Shown here: positions 6,528-13,009 of the stretch, in pieces
Layout: every line of letters begins with the position of its first letter
Position numbering within the stretch: the stretch's first letter is position 1
NCBI GenBank assembly: GCA_026389735.1
Contig: JAPLHH010000158.1
Coordinates: forward strand, 1 to 13,781
Length of the DNA stretch: 13,781 nt
Origin: Chloroflexota bacterium
GTDB taxonomy: Bacteria; Chloroflexota; Dehalococcoidia; GIF9; UBA5620
Reading direction: 5' to 3'
Position numbers and translations under genes: made by a program
The notes under the pieces: generated by a model
The model's database searches: none
Told to the model about the DNA's origin: nothing
What the model saw: only the letters and a program-made list of their open reading frames with translations

Positions 6528-6829
6528 TTAAAATGGTTGTGGCTTCTTCTTCAGAGTGGCAATCAACTTGTCCAGTGGTATTGCAGTAAGAGTCAAGGTT
6601 TGCAGGCCGCCTCGAGCACTTAGATGTATCGCCAGTTTAGCCGCAATCTCATCACTCGGCGCCTCGACGATGTTGACGAAATCATACTGTCCCAGAAGTC
6701 CGTACTGAGCCAGTATTTTAACCCCCATATACTCCACTTCCTTATTGATCTCCTTAAGCCACTCAGGATACTCCTCGATTTTTTTCTGCCTTCACCAGTG
6801 AGCGTTGTCAGCATTAGGTATACAGCCAT
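6528..6829 (-). pseudogene. GYD-domain protein gene with -1 frameshift at A7 run
   Basis: Two overlapping frames together make one complete GYD-domain protein of 100 aa. Frame one begins at the ATG at 6829 (AGGAGG 5 nt upstream) and gives MAVYLMLTTLTGEGRKK. The other frame continues IEEYPEWLKEINKEVEYMG and the hallmark stretch ILAQYGLLGQYDFVNIVEAP, ending at 6528. The join is exactly at a run of seven A (6779-6785 as T on the plus strand), in phase A-AAA-AAA. A -1 slip there, or one extra A, restores the whole protein. Without it the first frame makes a 69-aa product with a nonsense tail ending at 6620. No other damage is visible. GYD proteins are small ferredoxin-like-fold proteins of uncertain role. 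Sequencing error, recent mutation and real frameshifting all fit. Confidence 0.8.
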
Positions 6830-6865
6830 CACTGCCTCCTCTTAGTCGGATTTTTGTGCCCCCTA

Positions 6866-6871
6866 ATTATA
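6866..6871 (-). promoter_or_regulatory. -10 box for the GYD gene
   Basis: Minus-strand TATAAT, predicted start near 6859 and a leader of about 30 nt before the ATG at 6829. No clear -35. An inverted repeat AATGCCA/TGGCATT (6888-6894 and 6907-6913) lies just upstream and could be a regulator site. Confidence 0.4.
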
Positions 6872-6941
6872 TGCCCAGTTTCCGTGAAATGCCAGCCCAA
6901 ACCCGGTGGCATTCAGTTAAGTCATTTTTGCTTCAAATAGC

Positions 6942-6997
6942 ATGTAGTTGCGAGGCTTTAGCCTCGCCAAAGCGACCCTAAAGGGTCGCAACTACAT
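6942..6997. repeat. Cruciform-capable inverted repeat element
   Basis: 56-bp element. The outer 12-bp arms are ATGTAGTTGCGA (6942-6953) and TCGCAACTACAT (6986-6997). Inside are two 8-bp-stem hairpins, GCGAGGCT/AGCCTCGC (6950-6967) and GCGACCCT/AGGGTCGC (6972-6989). It can fold as a clover-like junction or two side-by-side hairpins on either strand. It has the look of a REP/MITE-type dispersed repeat. No clear target duplication flanks it. Confidence 0.8.
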
Positions 6998-7098
6998 TTT
7001 TATGTTATCCAGCTAGTTTTTATGACGTCCTCCTTGGGTAGTGGGTCAATTTGGGACATAAGGTTAAAGATGGATAGGTTTTCATAAAGAACTATAAG
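6998..7098. other. Gene-free stretch
   Basis: Part of the roughly 400-nt gap between the GYD gene and the NYN gene. I see no reading frame with a ribosome site on either strand here. The rest of the gap holds the inverted repeat to the left, and A-tracts, promoter and hairpin to the right. Confidence 0.6.
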
Positions 7099-7141
7099 AA
7101 ACAGTGGAAAACCCTAGAAAACTGGCAAAAACAGTAAAAAA
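7099..7141 (+). promoter_or_regulatory. Phased A-tracts (curved DNA) upstream of a promoter
   Basis: Five A-runs of 3, 4, 4, 5 and 6 bases at 7099-7101, 7108-7111, 7118-7121, 7127-7131 and 7136-7141, centred 9.5-10 nt apart, i.e. one helical turn. Such phasing bends DNA and, directly upstream of a -35 box, acts like an UP element in known promoters. Confidence 0.7.
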
Positions 7142-7144
7142 CAC

Positions 7145-7174
7145 TTGACAAAGTAGTACTTATATGTATATACT
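7145..7174 (+). promoter_or_regulatory. Orphan plus-strand promoter
   Basis: TTGACA at 7145-7150 and TATACT at 7169-7174 (18-nt spacer; TATATA at 16 nt is an alternative). Predicted start near 7181. No plus-strand open reading frame follows before rpsU, which has its own promoter. Confidence 0.6.
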
Positions 7175-7176
7175 AC
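7153..7176. promoter_or_regulatory. Imperfect palindrome between -35 and -10, possible operator
   Basis: GTAGTA (7153-7158) and TACTAC (7171-7176) are inverted copies, with a partly symmetrical AT-rich centre (TATATGTA). It overlaps the spacer and -10 of the orphan promoter. Confidence 0.45.
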
Positions 7177-7180
7177 ATAA

Positions 7181-7235
7181 TGTATCATTAGAGAGAGGAA
7201 CGCCTTAAGGTTTCGTCTTTAAGGGGTTTCTCTCT
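7181..7235 (+). ncRNA. Candidate small structured RNA with long hairpin
   Basis: From the predicted start at about 7181 the plus-strand transcript would enter a long hairpin: 7192-7210 pairs with 7217-7235, 19 positions with one G-G mismatch, two G-U pairs and a 6-nt loop. The right arm overlaps the stop codon of the NYN gene on the other strand. There is no T run after the hairpin on either strand, so the RNA 3' end is unknown and a role only as a stabilising 3' hairpin for the NYN mRNA is the main alternative. Confidence 0.4.
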
Positions 7236-7725
7236 ATCTTCTATATTCAAGTTTATTCCTTAAATCGTCAAGAAAATCAATATTAGTCCCCGCCGCCTTA
7301 CCTAGTAGTCTTGAGCATCCGCGTCTGCTAGATGCGAGCACCCTCTTAAGTTTCTTTTGTCCCGTTAGATATTTTATCAAACATGCGAAATCACCATCAC
7401 TAGTAACAATTACTGCTTGACCATATTTTTCAATATCAATCATTGCTTGCAAAACTAATTCAGCATCAATATTACCTTTGATGTTATTATCTTCATCACG
7501 AGAAACCTCTTTAAATATAAGTGTAAACCCATTTCTCCTGAGATTATCATATAAACCTTCGTTATCTTTAATGTATCCGATAAAGTAATAAGCAACTGAT
7601 ACCCCATATTTCTCCTTAAGGAACGTCCTTAACTGCTTATGACCTACTTTCCATCCCAGCTCTTTTGCTGACAGATAAAAATTGTTGCCATCGATAAAAG
7701 CATAGTTATTCGGTGGTGTATACAT
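7234..7725 (-). CDS. NYN-domain (LabA/DUF88-like) PIN-fold ribonuclease
   Basis: 163-aa protein with the NYN-domain pattern of metal-binding acids: Asp12 in FIDGNNF, Asp87 in GNIDAELVLQAM, and Asp110/Asp112 in VIVTSDGDFACLIKYL. NYN proteins share the PIN/FLAP nuclease fold, and characterised members cut RNA; the acidic triad here is complete, so activity is expected. The C-terminal part is basic (GQKKLKRVLASSRRG), suitable for RNA contact. The ATG at 7725 has no ribosome site: the promoter at 7734-7761 predicts an mRNA starting about 2 nt before it, i.e. leaderless. It stands alone, divergent from rpsU, with a hairpin over its stop codon. The target RNA is unknown. Confidence 0.88.
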   Translation of the reverse strand: MYTPPNNYAFIDGNNFYLSAKELGWKVGHKQLRTFLKEKYGVSVAYYFIGYIKDNEGLYDNLRRNGFTLIFKEVSRDEDNNIKGNIDAELVLQAMIDIEKYGQAVIVTSDGDFACLIKYLTGQKKLKRVLASSRRGCSRLLGKAAGTNIDFLDDLRNKLEYRR

Positions 7726-7733
7726 CAGAAGCT

Positions 7734-7761
7734 ATTGTAGCACCTTATCGAACCCTGTCAA
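7734..7761 (-). promoter_or_regulatory. Extended -10 promoter of the NYN gene, leaderless
   Basis: Minus-strand TTGACA (7761-7756), 16-nt spacer ending TGC, then TACAAT (7739-7734). Predicted start about 7727, only 2 nt ahead of the ATG. A second TTGACA lies a further 16 nt upstream. Confidence 0.7.
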
Positions 7762-7796
7762 TGCTTGGTGTGTCAACGGTATAATCGCCGTCCTCC

Positions 7797-7825
7797 TTGA
7801 CACTATTAAGGAGAAGGAATAAAAT
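7797..7825 (+). promoter_or_regulatory. Promoter of the rpsU-yqeY operon
   Basis: TTGACA (7797-7802), 17-nt spacer, TAAAAT (7820-7825). Predicted start near 7832 and about a 59-nt leader. CTCCTT (7793-7798) and AAGGAG (7808-7813) form an inverted repeat across the -35. Confidence 0.82.
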
Positions 7826-7838
7826 TTGTCTTTGCAAG

Positions 7839-7855
7839 TTGCCTGTTTCAGGCAA
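7839..7855 (+). promoter_or_regulatory. Leader hairpin ahead of rpsU
   Basis: TTGCCTG-TTT-CAGGCAA, seven perfect pairs with a 3-nt loop, in the predicted rpsU mRNA leader about 35 nt before the start codon. No T run follows, so it is not a terminator. It could stabilise the mRNA or serve translational control; no known class is recognised. Confidence 0.5.
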
Positions 7856-7890
7856 GTATCTCAATTAGTTATAGGAAGGGGTGATGTCAT

Positions 7891-8073
7891 GTGCCTCAAG
7901 TAAGACTTTCGCAGGGGGAGAGCTTCGAGAGCCTGCTACGGCGTTTCAGCAAGAAAGTGCAACAGGAAGGTATAATTAGCGAAACCCGCCGTCGCGGATT
8001 CTTCGAGAAGCCAAGTATAAAGCGGAAGCGGAAGGAGGCGGCAAAACGGCGGAAAACCGCCAGGAGCAGCTAG
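7891..8073 (+). CDS. rpsU: 30S ribosomal protein S21
   Basis: 60-aa basic protein matching S21: N-terminal MPQVRLSQGESFESLLRRF, the middle GIISETRRRGFFEKPS, and a Lys/Arg-rich tail (KRKRKEAAKRRKTARSS) that contacts 16S rRNA. S21 sits on the 30S platform and helps translation initiation on structured or natural mRNAs. The start is GTG, with GGGGTG about 7 nt before it; no better in-frame start exists. It is first in an operon with yqeY, which begins 3 nt after the stop. Confidence 0.95.
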   Translation: MPQVRLSQGESFESLLRRFSKKVQQEGIISETRRRGFFEKPSIKRKRKEAAKRRKTARSS

Positions 8074-8076
8074 AAG

Positions 8077-8526
8077 ATGACTCTGGCTCAGAAAATTAGA
8101 AGTGACCTCGAACAGTCAATAAGAAAAGAGGACAAACGACGGTGTTTGGTGCTCCGTTCTGTCCTGGCTAGTATTAGAAACGCCGAAATTGCCCAACAAA
8201 AAGATTTAGACGACAGTGGTATATTAGTTGTTATAGATAAAGAAGCCAAGATGCGGCGTGAGAGCATTGAGGCTTTTGAGAGGGGTAACCGCCCGGATTT
8301 AGTGGCTAACGAGAAAGCGGAGTTAGCAATCCTGCTAGAGTATCTGCCCGAGCAGATGAGTCGCGAAGAGATTGTGGCCGCAGCCCATAAGGTAATCAGC
8401 GAACTGGGAGCAACAAGTCCGAAGGACAAGGGTAAAGTTATGTCCCAGCTTATGCCCCAGCTTAGAGGAAGAGCTCAAGGGCAGGAAGTCAGTGATGTTG
8501 TCTCGGAACTTCTGAGCAGCACCTAG
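8077..8526 (+). CDS. yqeY: GatB/YqeY domain protein
   Basis: 149-aa protein, full length for the YqeY family: helical throughout, with MTLAQKIRSDLEQSIRKEDK at the N-terminus, the conserved LRSVLASIRNAEI, the AELAILLEYLPEQMS turn and the C-terminal small domain ending with SPKDKGKVMSQLMPQLRG and a QEVSDVVSELL helix. The same domain forms the C-terminal tRNA-binding part of GatB, so YqeY is thought to bind tRNA, though it has no proven reaction. AGGAG within the end of rpsU serves as ribosome site. The rpsU-yqeY pairing is a common bacterial arrangement. Confidence 0.94.
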   Translation: MTLAQKIRSDLEQSIRKEDKRRCLVLRSVLASIRNAEIAQQKDLDDSGILVVIDKEAKMRRESIEAFERGNRPDLVANEKAELAILLEYLPEQMSREEIVAAAHKVISELGATSPKDKGKVMSQLMPQLRGRAQGQEVSDVVSELLSST

Positions 8527-8536
8527 GTATTGCATC

Positions 8537-8565
8537 TTGCCCTTTTGTCTTTGATAGGATAATAT
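8537..8565 (+). promoter_or_regulatory. Possible internal promoter for purQL
   Basis: TTGCCC (8537-8542), 17-nt spacer, TAATAT (8560-8565). Predicted start about 8572, inside the left arm of the hairpin that follows. Confidence 0.4.
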
Positions 8566-8567
8566 GC

Positions 8568-8599
8568 GGCGGCAGAGAGTGCCGCCATCTTTGTTATTT
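8568..8599 (+). terminator. Terminator-like hairpin between yqeY and purQ
   Basis: GGCGGCA-(5)-TGCCGCC (8568-8586), seven GC-rich pairs, followed by ATCTTTGTTATTT. The tail is T-rich but interrupted, so partial termination of the rpsU-yqeY transcript is likely. Confidence 0.55.
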
Positions 8600-8611
8600 A
8601 GAGTAGCAACT

Positions 8612-9298
8612 ATGAAGTTCGGCATTATTATCTTTCCCGGCACCTGGAGCGACAGAGACTGTTATTACGCCCTCGGCGATATCCTGAAACAGGATGTTGA
8701 CTATATCTGGCATAAGGAGACAAACCTTTCCAAGTATGATTGCGTCATCCTGCCCGGCGGTTTTTCCTACGGTGACTACCTGAGACCCGGGGCTATTGCT
8801 CGCTTTTCCCCGGTAATGACATCACTAGAGCATTTCGCCTCTCGGGGTAAGCTGGTCATAGGCATCTGCAACGGCTTTCAGATTCTGTGTGAATCCGGAC
8901 TACTCCCCGGGGCATTACTGCGCAATGACCACCTGGAATACCGCTGTCAGTGGACATATCTCAAAGTAGAAAACACTTCGACTGTCTTCACTTCACAATG
9001 TCAAAATGGGCAGGTGCTTAAGATTCCTATCTCCCATTATGAAGGCAGATATTACGCCGACGATGCCACACTGGCTGAACTGGAGACTGATAAACACATT
9101 ATTTTCCGCTACTCAACTTCAACAGGTGCGATAAACGATGCCGCCAATCCTAACGGTTCCTTGCACAATATCGCCGGCATTATGAATAAAAAGGGTAACG
9201 TATTAGGCATGATGCCGCATCCTGAACGCGCCTGTGAGCCTCTCTTAGGCAGCAGCGATGGTAACTTAATCTGGGAGTCAATAATTGCCAATATCTAA
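8612..9298 (+). CDS. purQ: FGAM synthase glutaminase subunit PurQ
   Basis: 228-aa class I glutamine amidotransferase, normal length for free-standing PurQ. It releases ammonia from glutamine for the ATP-driven conversion of FGAR to FGAM, step four of purine synthesis. The family block [12 protein letters not shown] is at 49-60; the catalytic triad is Cys86 (GICNGFQ), His203 and Glu205 (MMPHPERA). An ATG at 8564 would add 16 residues, but the family begins at [10 protein letters not shown], so 8612 is chosen although the ribosome site is weak (only a GAG-like match). It overlaps purL by 14 nt, implying translational coupling and equal production of the two subunits. Confidence 0.95.
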   Translation: MKFGIIIFPGTWSDRDCYYALGDILKQDVDYIWHKETNLSKYDCVILPGGFSYGDYLRPGAIARFSPVMTSLEHFASRGKLVIGICNGFQILCESGLLPGALLRNDHLEYRCQWTYLKVENTSTVFTSQCQNGQVLKIPISHYEGRYYADDATLAELETDKHIIFRYSTSTGAINDAANPNGSLHNIAGIMNKKGNVLGMMPHPERACEPLLGSSDGNLIWESIIANI

Positions 9299-11489
9299 AG
9301 AAACACTCGATGAAATCGCCCTGAGCGAGAAGGAGTATCAGCTTATTGTTGAAAAGCTTGGTAGAGAGCCGAGCGAGGTGGAGCTGGGTATGTTCGGCTC
9401 GCTGTGGAGCGAGCATTGCGGGTACAAGCACTCCAAGGCGCTGCTTAAGCTGCTCCCATCAAGGAGCCGGCGAGTTATGGTCAAGCCCGGGGAAGAAAAT
9501 GCTGGAGTGGTGGACATCGGCGATGGGCTTGTACTGGTAATGAAGATAGAGTCCCACAATCATCCCTCGGCAATCGAACCATACCAAGGGGCAGCAACGG
9601 GGGTGGGAGGCATCGTTCGGGATATATTCACCATGGGAGCCCGGCCAATTGCCCTCATGAATTCTCTTCGCTTCGGTCCTCTGACCGACCCTCATAATCG
9701 ATATCTTTTCGGTGGAGTAGTTGGCGGCATTGCTGGCTACGGCAACTGCCTGGGAATTCCCGACGTCGGCGGCGAGATTTTCTTCGCCGATTGCTACTCG
9801 GCTAACCCGCTGGTCAATGCACTATGCTTGGGTATTGCCGAAGCTAAGAACCTGGTCAGGGCAAGAGCCTACGGAGAGGGTAACTTGCTCATGCTAGTCG
9901 GAGCCGACACCGGCCGTGACGGACTACACGGCGCCTCCGGTCTAGCATCGAGAACATTTGAGGAGGAGCGGGAGTTAAGGTCAACAGTCCAGGTTGGCAA
10001 TCCCTTTCTCGAGAAACTGCTTATAGAAGCCTGCCTTGAGCTGGCCGAAACCGATTGGATTGCTGGCATGCAGGATTTAGGTGCCGCTGGACTGACCAGC
10101 TCGGCCGTGGAATCAGCAGCCAGGGGCGGCGGTGGCATTGAAATCGATGTCCTCAAGATACCACGTCGAGAGAAGGGTATGACTCCTTACGAGGTTATGC
10201 TGTCCGAATCACAAGAGAGGATGTTAGTGGTGGTGAAGAAAGGTTATGAGGACAAAGTGAAAGCTCTGTTTGACCGCTGGGAACTGCGCTCAGATATAAT
10301 CGGGCAAGTAACCGGCGATGGCGTAGCCAGAATTAGAGAAGGGAAAAAGGTGGTGGCTGAGGTGCCGGTAAACTTGCTGACTTCACCACCCATTTACCGA
10401 CGGCGAGTCAAAAAGCCGGAATGGCTCAACAAATTGCAGGCCTTTGATGTCACCTCAATTCCTGATTTATCACGTAAGAAAGCGAACTCAACACTTCTCC
10501 AGCTGCTGGCATCGCCCAACATCGCCAGCAAGCGTTGTGTATACCGCCAGTACGACCACCAGGTGGGCAACAACACCGTAGTTCTCCCCGGCAGTGATGC
10601 TGCTGTGCTGCGCATCAAAAGGACAAAAAAGGCTATCTCATTAACTACTGATGGCAATGCCCGTTACTGCTATGTAAATCCTTACCTCGGTGGTGTCATC
10701 GCTGTGGCTGAAGCAGCGAGAAACCTGGCCTGCAGCGGTGCTCAGCCTCTGGCTATTACCGACTGCCTCAATTTTGGCAATCCAGAGAAAGACGATGTTT
10801 ACTATCAACTGAAAGAGTGCATCAACGGTATGGTTCGAGCCTGCCGGGAGCTGAAAATCCCGGTTATCAGCGGCAATGTCAGCCTGTACAACGAGACCAA
10901 AGGCAAAGCTATTTATCCGACTCCAGTGGTCGGAATGGTCGGGCTTATCGAGGATGTAGCCAAACATTGCATTTCTGGATTCAAAAATGAAGGTGACATG
11001 GTGTTTTTGCTGGGCGATAGCCAAACCGTTGATAGCAGTATCGGCGGCAGCGAATATCTCGAACTAATACACGGTATAATAAAGGGAAACCCCTACATTG
11101 ATTTGGGGATGGAGAAGCGGCTGCAGCGTTGTTGTCTTGAGGCGATCGCGCGAGGGCTCATAAACTCAGCTCATGATTGTTCCGAAGGAGGGCTAGGCGT
11201 TACCCTGGCAGAAAGTTGCCTGGCTAACGGTCTCGGCTTCGTTAGTCGTGACTGGAAGTCCGAAGGAAGGCTGGATGCAGCTCTTTTCGGTGAGGCTCAA
11301 TCGAGAATTATAGTCTCAGTAGTGCCCAAATCAGCCCGGAAATTAGAGAAACTCGCCGCTCGTTACCAGATAGCAGCAACAAGACTGGGGACAGTAGGCG
11401 GCAAGCGATTGATATTAAAAGGCTACATAGATTTGTCTCTAAAAGAGGTTGGGGAGGCATGGTGGAGTGGACTTGAGAAATCGCTATAA
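9285..11489 (+). CDS. purL: FGAM synthase subunit PurL (short type)
   Basis: 734-aa synthetase subunit of the short type that works with separate PurQ and PurS. Visible family blocks: [11 protein letters not shown] (41-51), [18 protein letters not shown] (89-106) with the Mg/ATP-binding histidine loop, [16 protein letters not shown] (107-121), GIPDVGGE (157-164), then [13 protein letters not shown] and later [12 protein letters not shown], the mirrored second half of this internally duplicated fold. It adds ammonia to FGAR through an iminophosphate intermediate using ATP. The start is TTG inside the end of purQ with GGGAG about 8 nt before; no in-frame ATG lies near. No PurS-sized gene is found on either side here. 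Confidence 0.96.
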   Translation: MPISKETLDEIALSEKEYQLIVEKLGREPSEVELGMFGSLWSEHCGYKHSKALLKLLPSRSRRVMVKPGEENAGVVDIGDGLVLVMKIESHNHPSAIEPYQGAATGVGGIVRDIFTMGARPIALMNSLRFGPLTDPHNRYLFGGVVGGIAGYGNCLGIPDVGGEIFFADCYSANPLVNALCLGIAEAKNLVRARAYGEGNLLMLVGADTGRDGLHGASGLASRTFEEERELRSTVQVGNPFLEKLLIEACLELAETDWIAGMQDLGAAGLTSSAVESAARGGGGIEIDVLKIPRREKGMTPYEVMLSESQERMLVVVKKGYEDKVKALFDRWELRSDIIGQVTGDGVARIREGKKVVAEVPVNLLTSPPIYRRRVKKPEWLNKLQAFDVTSIPDLSRKKANSTLLQLLASPNIASKRCVYRQYDHQVGNNTVVLPGSDAAVLRIKRTKKAISLTTDGNARYCYVNPYLGGVIAVAEAARNLACSGAQPLAITDCLNFGNPEKDDVYYQLKECINGMVRACRELKIPVISGNVSLYNETKGKAIYPTPVVGMVGLIEDVAKHCISGFKNEGDMVFLLGDSQTVDSSIGGSEYLELIHGIIKGNPYIDLGMEKRLQRCCLEAIARGLINSAHDCSEGGLGVTLAESCLANGLGFVSRDWKSEGRLDAALFGEAQSRIIVSVVPKSARKLEKLAARYQIAATRLGTVGGKRLILKGYIDLSLKEVGEAWWSGLEKSL

Positions 11490-11503
11490 AATGGAGGAAA
11501 CAC

Positions 11504-12787
11504 TTGGCTGAGATAAGTCCTTTTTCAGGCGTACGTTACAATCAAGAAATCGTCGGAGACATGGCATCGGTCATCTGCCCGCCCTACGATGTCATCTCCC
11601 CGGAAGAGCAGAGAGCCTACTACGAGAAAAGCGAATACAATGTCATTCGCCTTGAGCATGGAATAGTGCTGCCCAAAGATACAAAAGCCAGCAATAAACA
11701 CAGCCGGGCTAGTGCTACTTTCAACCAGTGGCTAAAAGACCGGGTACTGATAGTTGACCACGTACCTTCATTCTACATCCACGAGCACACTTTCACCTAT
11801 CAAAATATCAAAAAACGACGCCTTGGCCTAATGGCCTGTGTCAGACTGGAACCGTGGGAGAAAAAGATTATAGTTCCTCATGAAAATACTGTTCCTGGGA
11901 TTAAAAGCGACCGCCTAGACTTGATGCGAGCTTGCGCTGCCAACTTCAGTCCGCTCCTTGGCCTCTATGAAGACCTTGGACAAAAAGTCACTAAATTATT
12001 AACTTCGCAGGCTAGCCGTAAGCCGACGATTAACTTTACCGAAGCTGGTGAAACACACAAGCTCTGGGTAGCTAACGAACCTGAATTCGTCCAGAGAGTC
12101 AGCCACTTCCTGGCTTCCAAGCCCATTTATATCGCCGATGGACATCATCGCTACGAGACAGCATTAGCTTACAGGGATGAAAGGCGACAAGAAACTTCGT
12201 CTGGCAAGAGTAATGAAGCCTTTAATTTTATCATGATGTCGCTGGTGTCCTTCTCCGACCCCGGGCTTATCGTGCTACCTGTCCACCGCCTGGTGCATAA
12301 TTTATCCTCTAAAGCTGTGACTCAATTTAGGGGCAATCTGGAAACGTTTTTTGAAGTGGAATCTGTCCCCTTAGGAGAAGCTGGCCTGCCCGAGATAAGA
12401 GGAGCCATCACGCGGGTTTTAGGGCTGGAGCCGGGCAGTGTTATAGCTCTGAAACTCCGCCAGTCCCCATCTCTCAAGGAAATAATGCCCGAGGGCCATT
12501 CCGAAGCCTATAAAAGGCTAGACGTCAGCATTGTTCAGCACCTTCTTATCGACAAGCTAACAGCCCTCAATAGAAGCAGCAGCGTTGCCTATACCTCAAA
12601 TATGGTAGAAGCTCACCGACTGGTGGAAAGCAGTGAACATCAACTGGCTTTTATACTAAACCCCATACCGGTGGCGACCATTAAGGCAATCGCTGATGCC
12701 AATGACAAGATGCCGGGAAAATCAACTTTCTTCTACCCTAAATTGCCCACCGGCCTGGTCATGAACCGCCTCGAGGGAAGGTTGTAA
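11504..12787 (+). CDS. DUF1015 family protein
   Basis: 427-aa soluble protein with DUF1015 (PF06245) landmarks: ISPFSGVRYN at the N-terminus, ICPPYDVISPEEQ (24-36), VPHENT (124-129), NFSPLLGLY (147-155) and the hallmark ADGHHRYETALAYRDE (211-226), then TSNMVEAHRLVES-type C-terminal blocks. The biochemical role is unknown. The DGHHR block recalls the DGHHR/GxxR-type nucleotide loop of ParB/sulfiredoxin-fold proteins, which is inference. The start is TTG with GGAGG 6 nt upstream. It begins 14 nt after purL stops, so it is most likely co-transcribed with purQL and may be linked to nucleotide or one-carbon/serine metabolism. Confidence 0.9.
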   Translation: MAEISPFSGVRYNQEIVGDMASVICPPYDVISPEEQRAYYEKSEYNVIRLEHGIVLPKDTKASNKHSRASATFNQWLKDRVLIVDHVPSFYIHEHTFTYQNIKKRRLGLMACVRLEPWEKKIIVPHENTVPGIKSDRLDLMRACAANFSPLLGLYEDLGQKVTKLLTSQASRKPTINFTEAGETHKLWVANEPEFVQRVSHFLASKPIYIADGHHRYETALAYRDERRQETSSGKSNEAFNFIMMSLVSFSDPGLIVLPVHRLVHNLSSKAVTQFRGNLETFFEVESVPLGEAGLPEIRGAITRVLGLEPGSVIALKLRQSPSLKEIMPEGHSEAYKRLDVSIVQHLLIDKLTALNRSSSVAYTSNMVEAHRLVESSEHQLAFILNPIPVATIKAIADANDKMPGKSTFFYPKLPTGLVMNRLEGRL

Positions 12788-12837
12788 GTCAAGTTGGACA
12801 TCTTTTATAGATGCCCCAGATGGTTGTCGTGCTTTAA

Positions 12838-12864
12838 CCTAAACGAAATGGACAAATGTTTAGG
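12838..12864 (+). terminator. Weak hairpin after the DUF1015 gene
   Basis: CCTAAAC/GTTTAGG arms with a 13-nt loop, about 50 nt past the stop. No solid T run follows. The 222-nt gap between the convergent DUF1015 and flavoprotein genes holds nothing else I can support. Confidence 0.25.
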
Positions 12865-13009
12865 CAAGTCATTTAACGTTTTATCGGGTATTATACGAAG
12901 TTATGACTTGTCCGCTTCATGGTTACCTATTTTCAGTTATATTTCTCCCTTTTCCAATAGTGCAGGTTTTAAGGAAGTTTTCCAATCGTTTCTCCCTTTC
13001 TTTTGTAAT

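Noticed and set aside
6888..6913. AATGCCA/TGGCATT inverted repeat upstream of the GYD gene as a firm operator
   Set aside because: Only seven-base arms 12 nt apart; could occur by chance, so mentioned only in the promoter entry.
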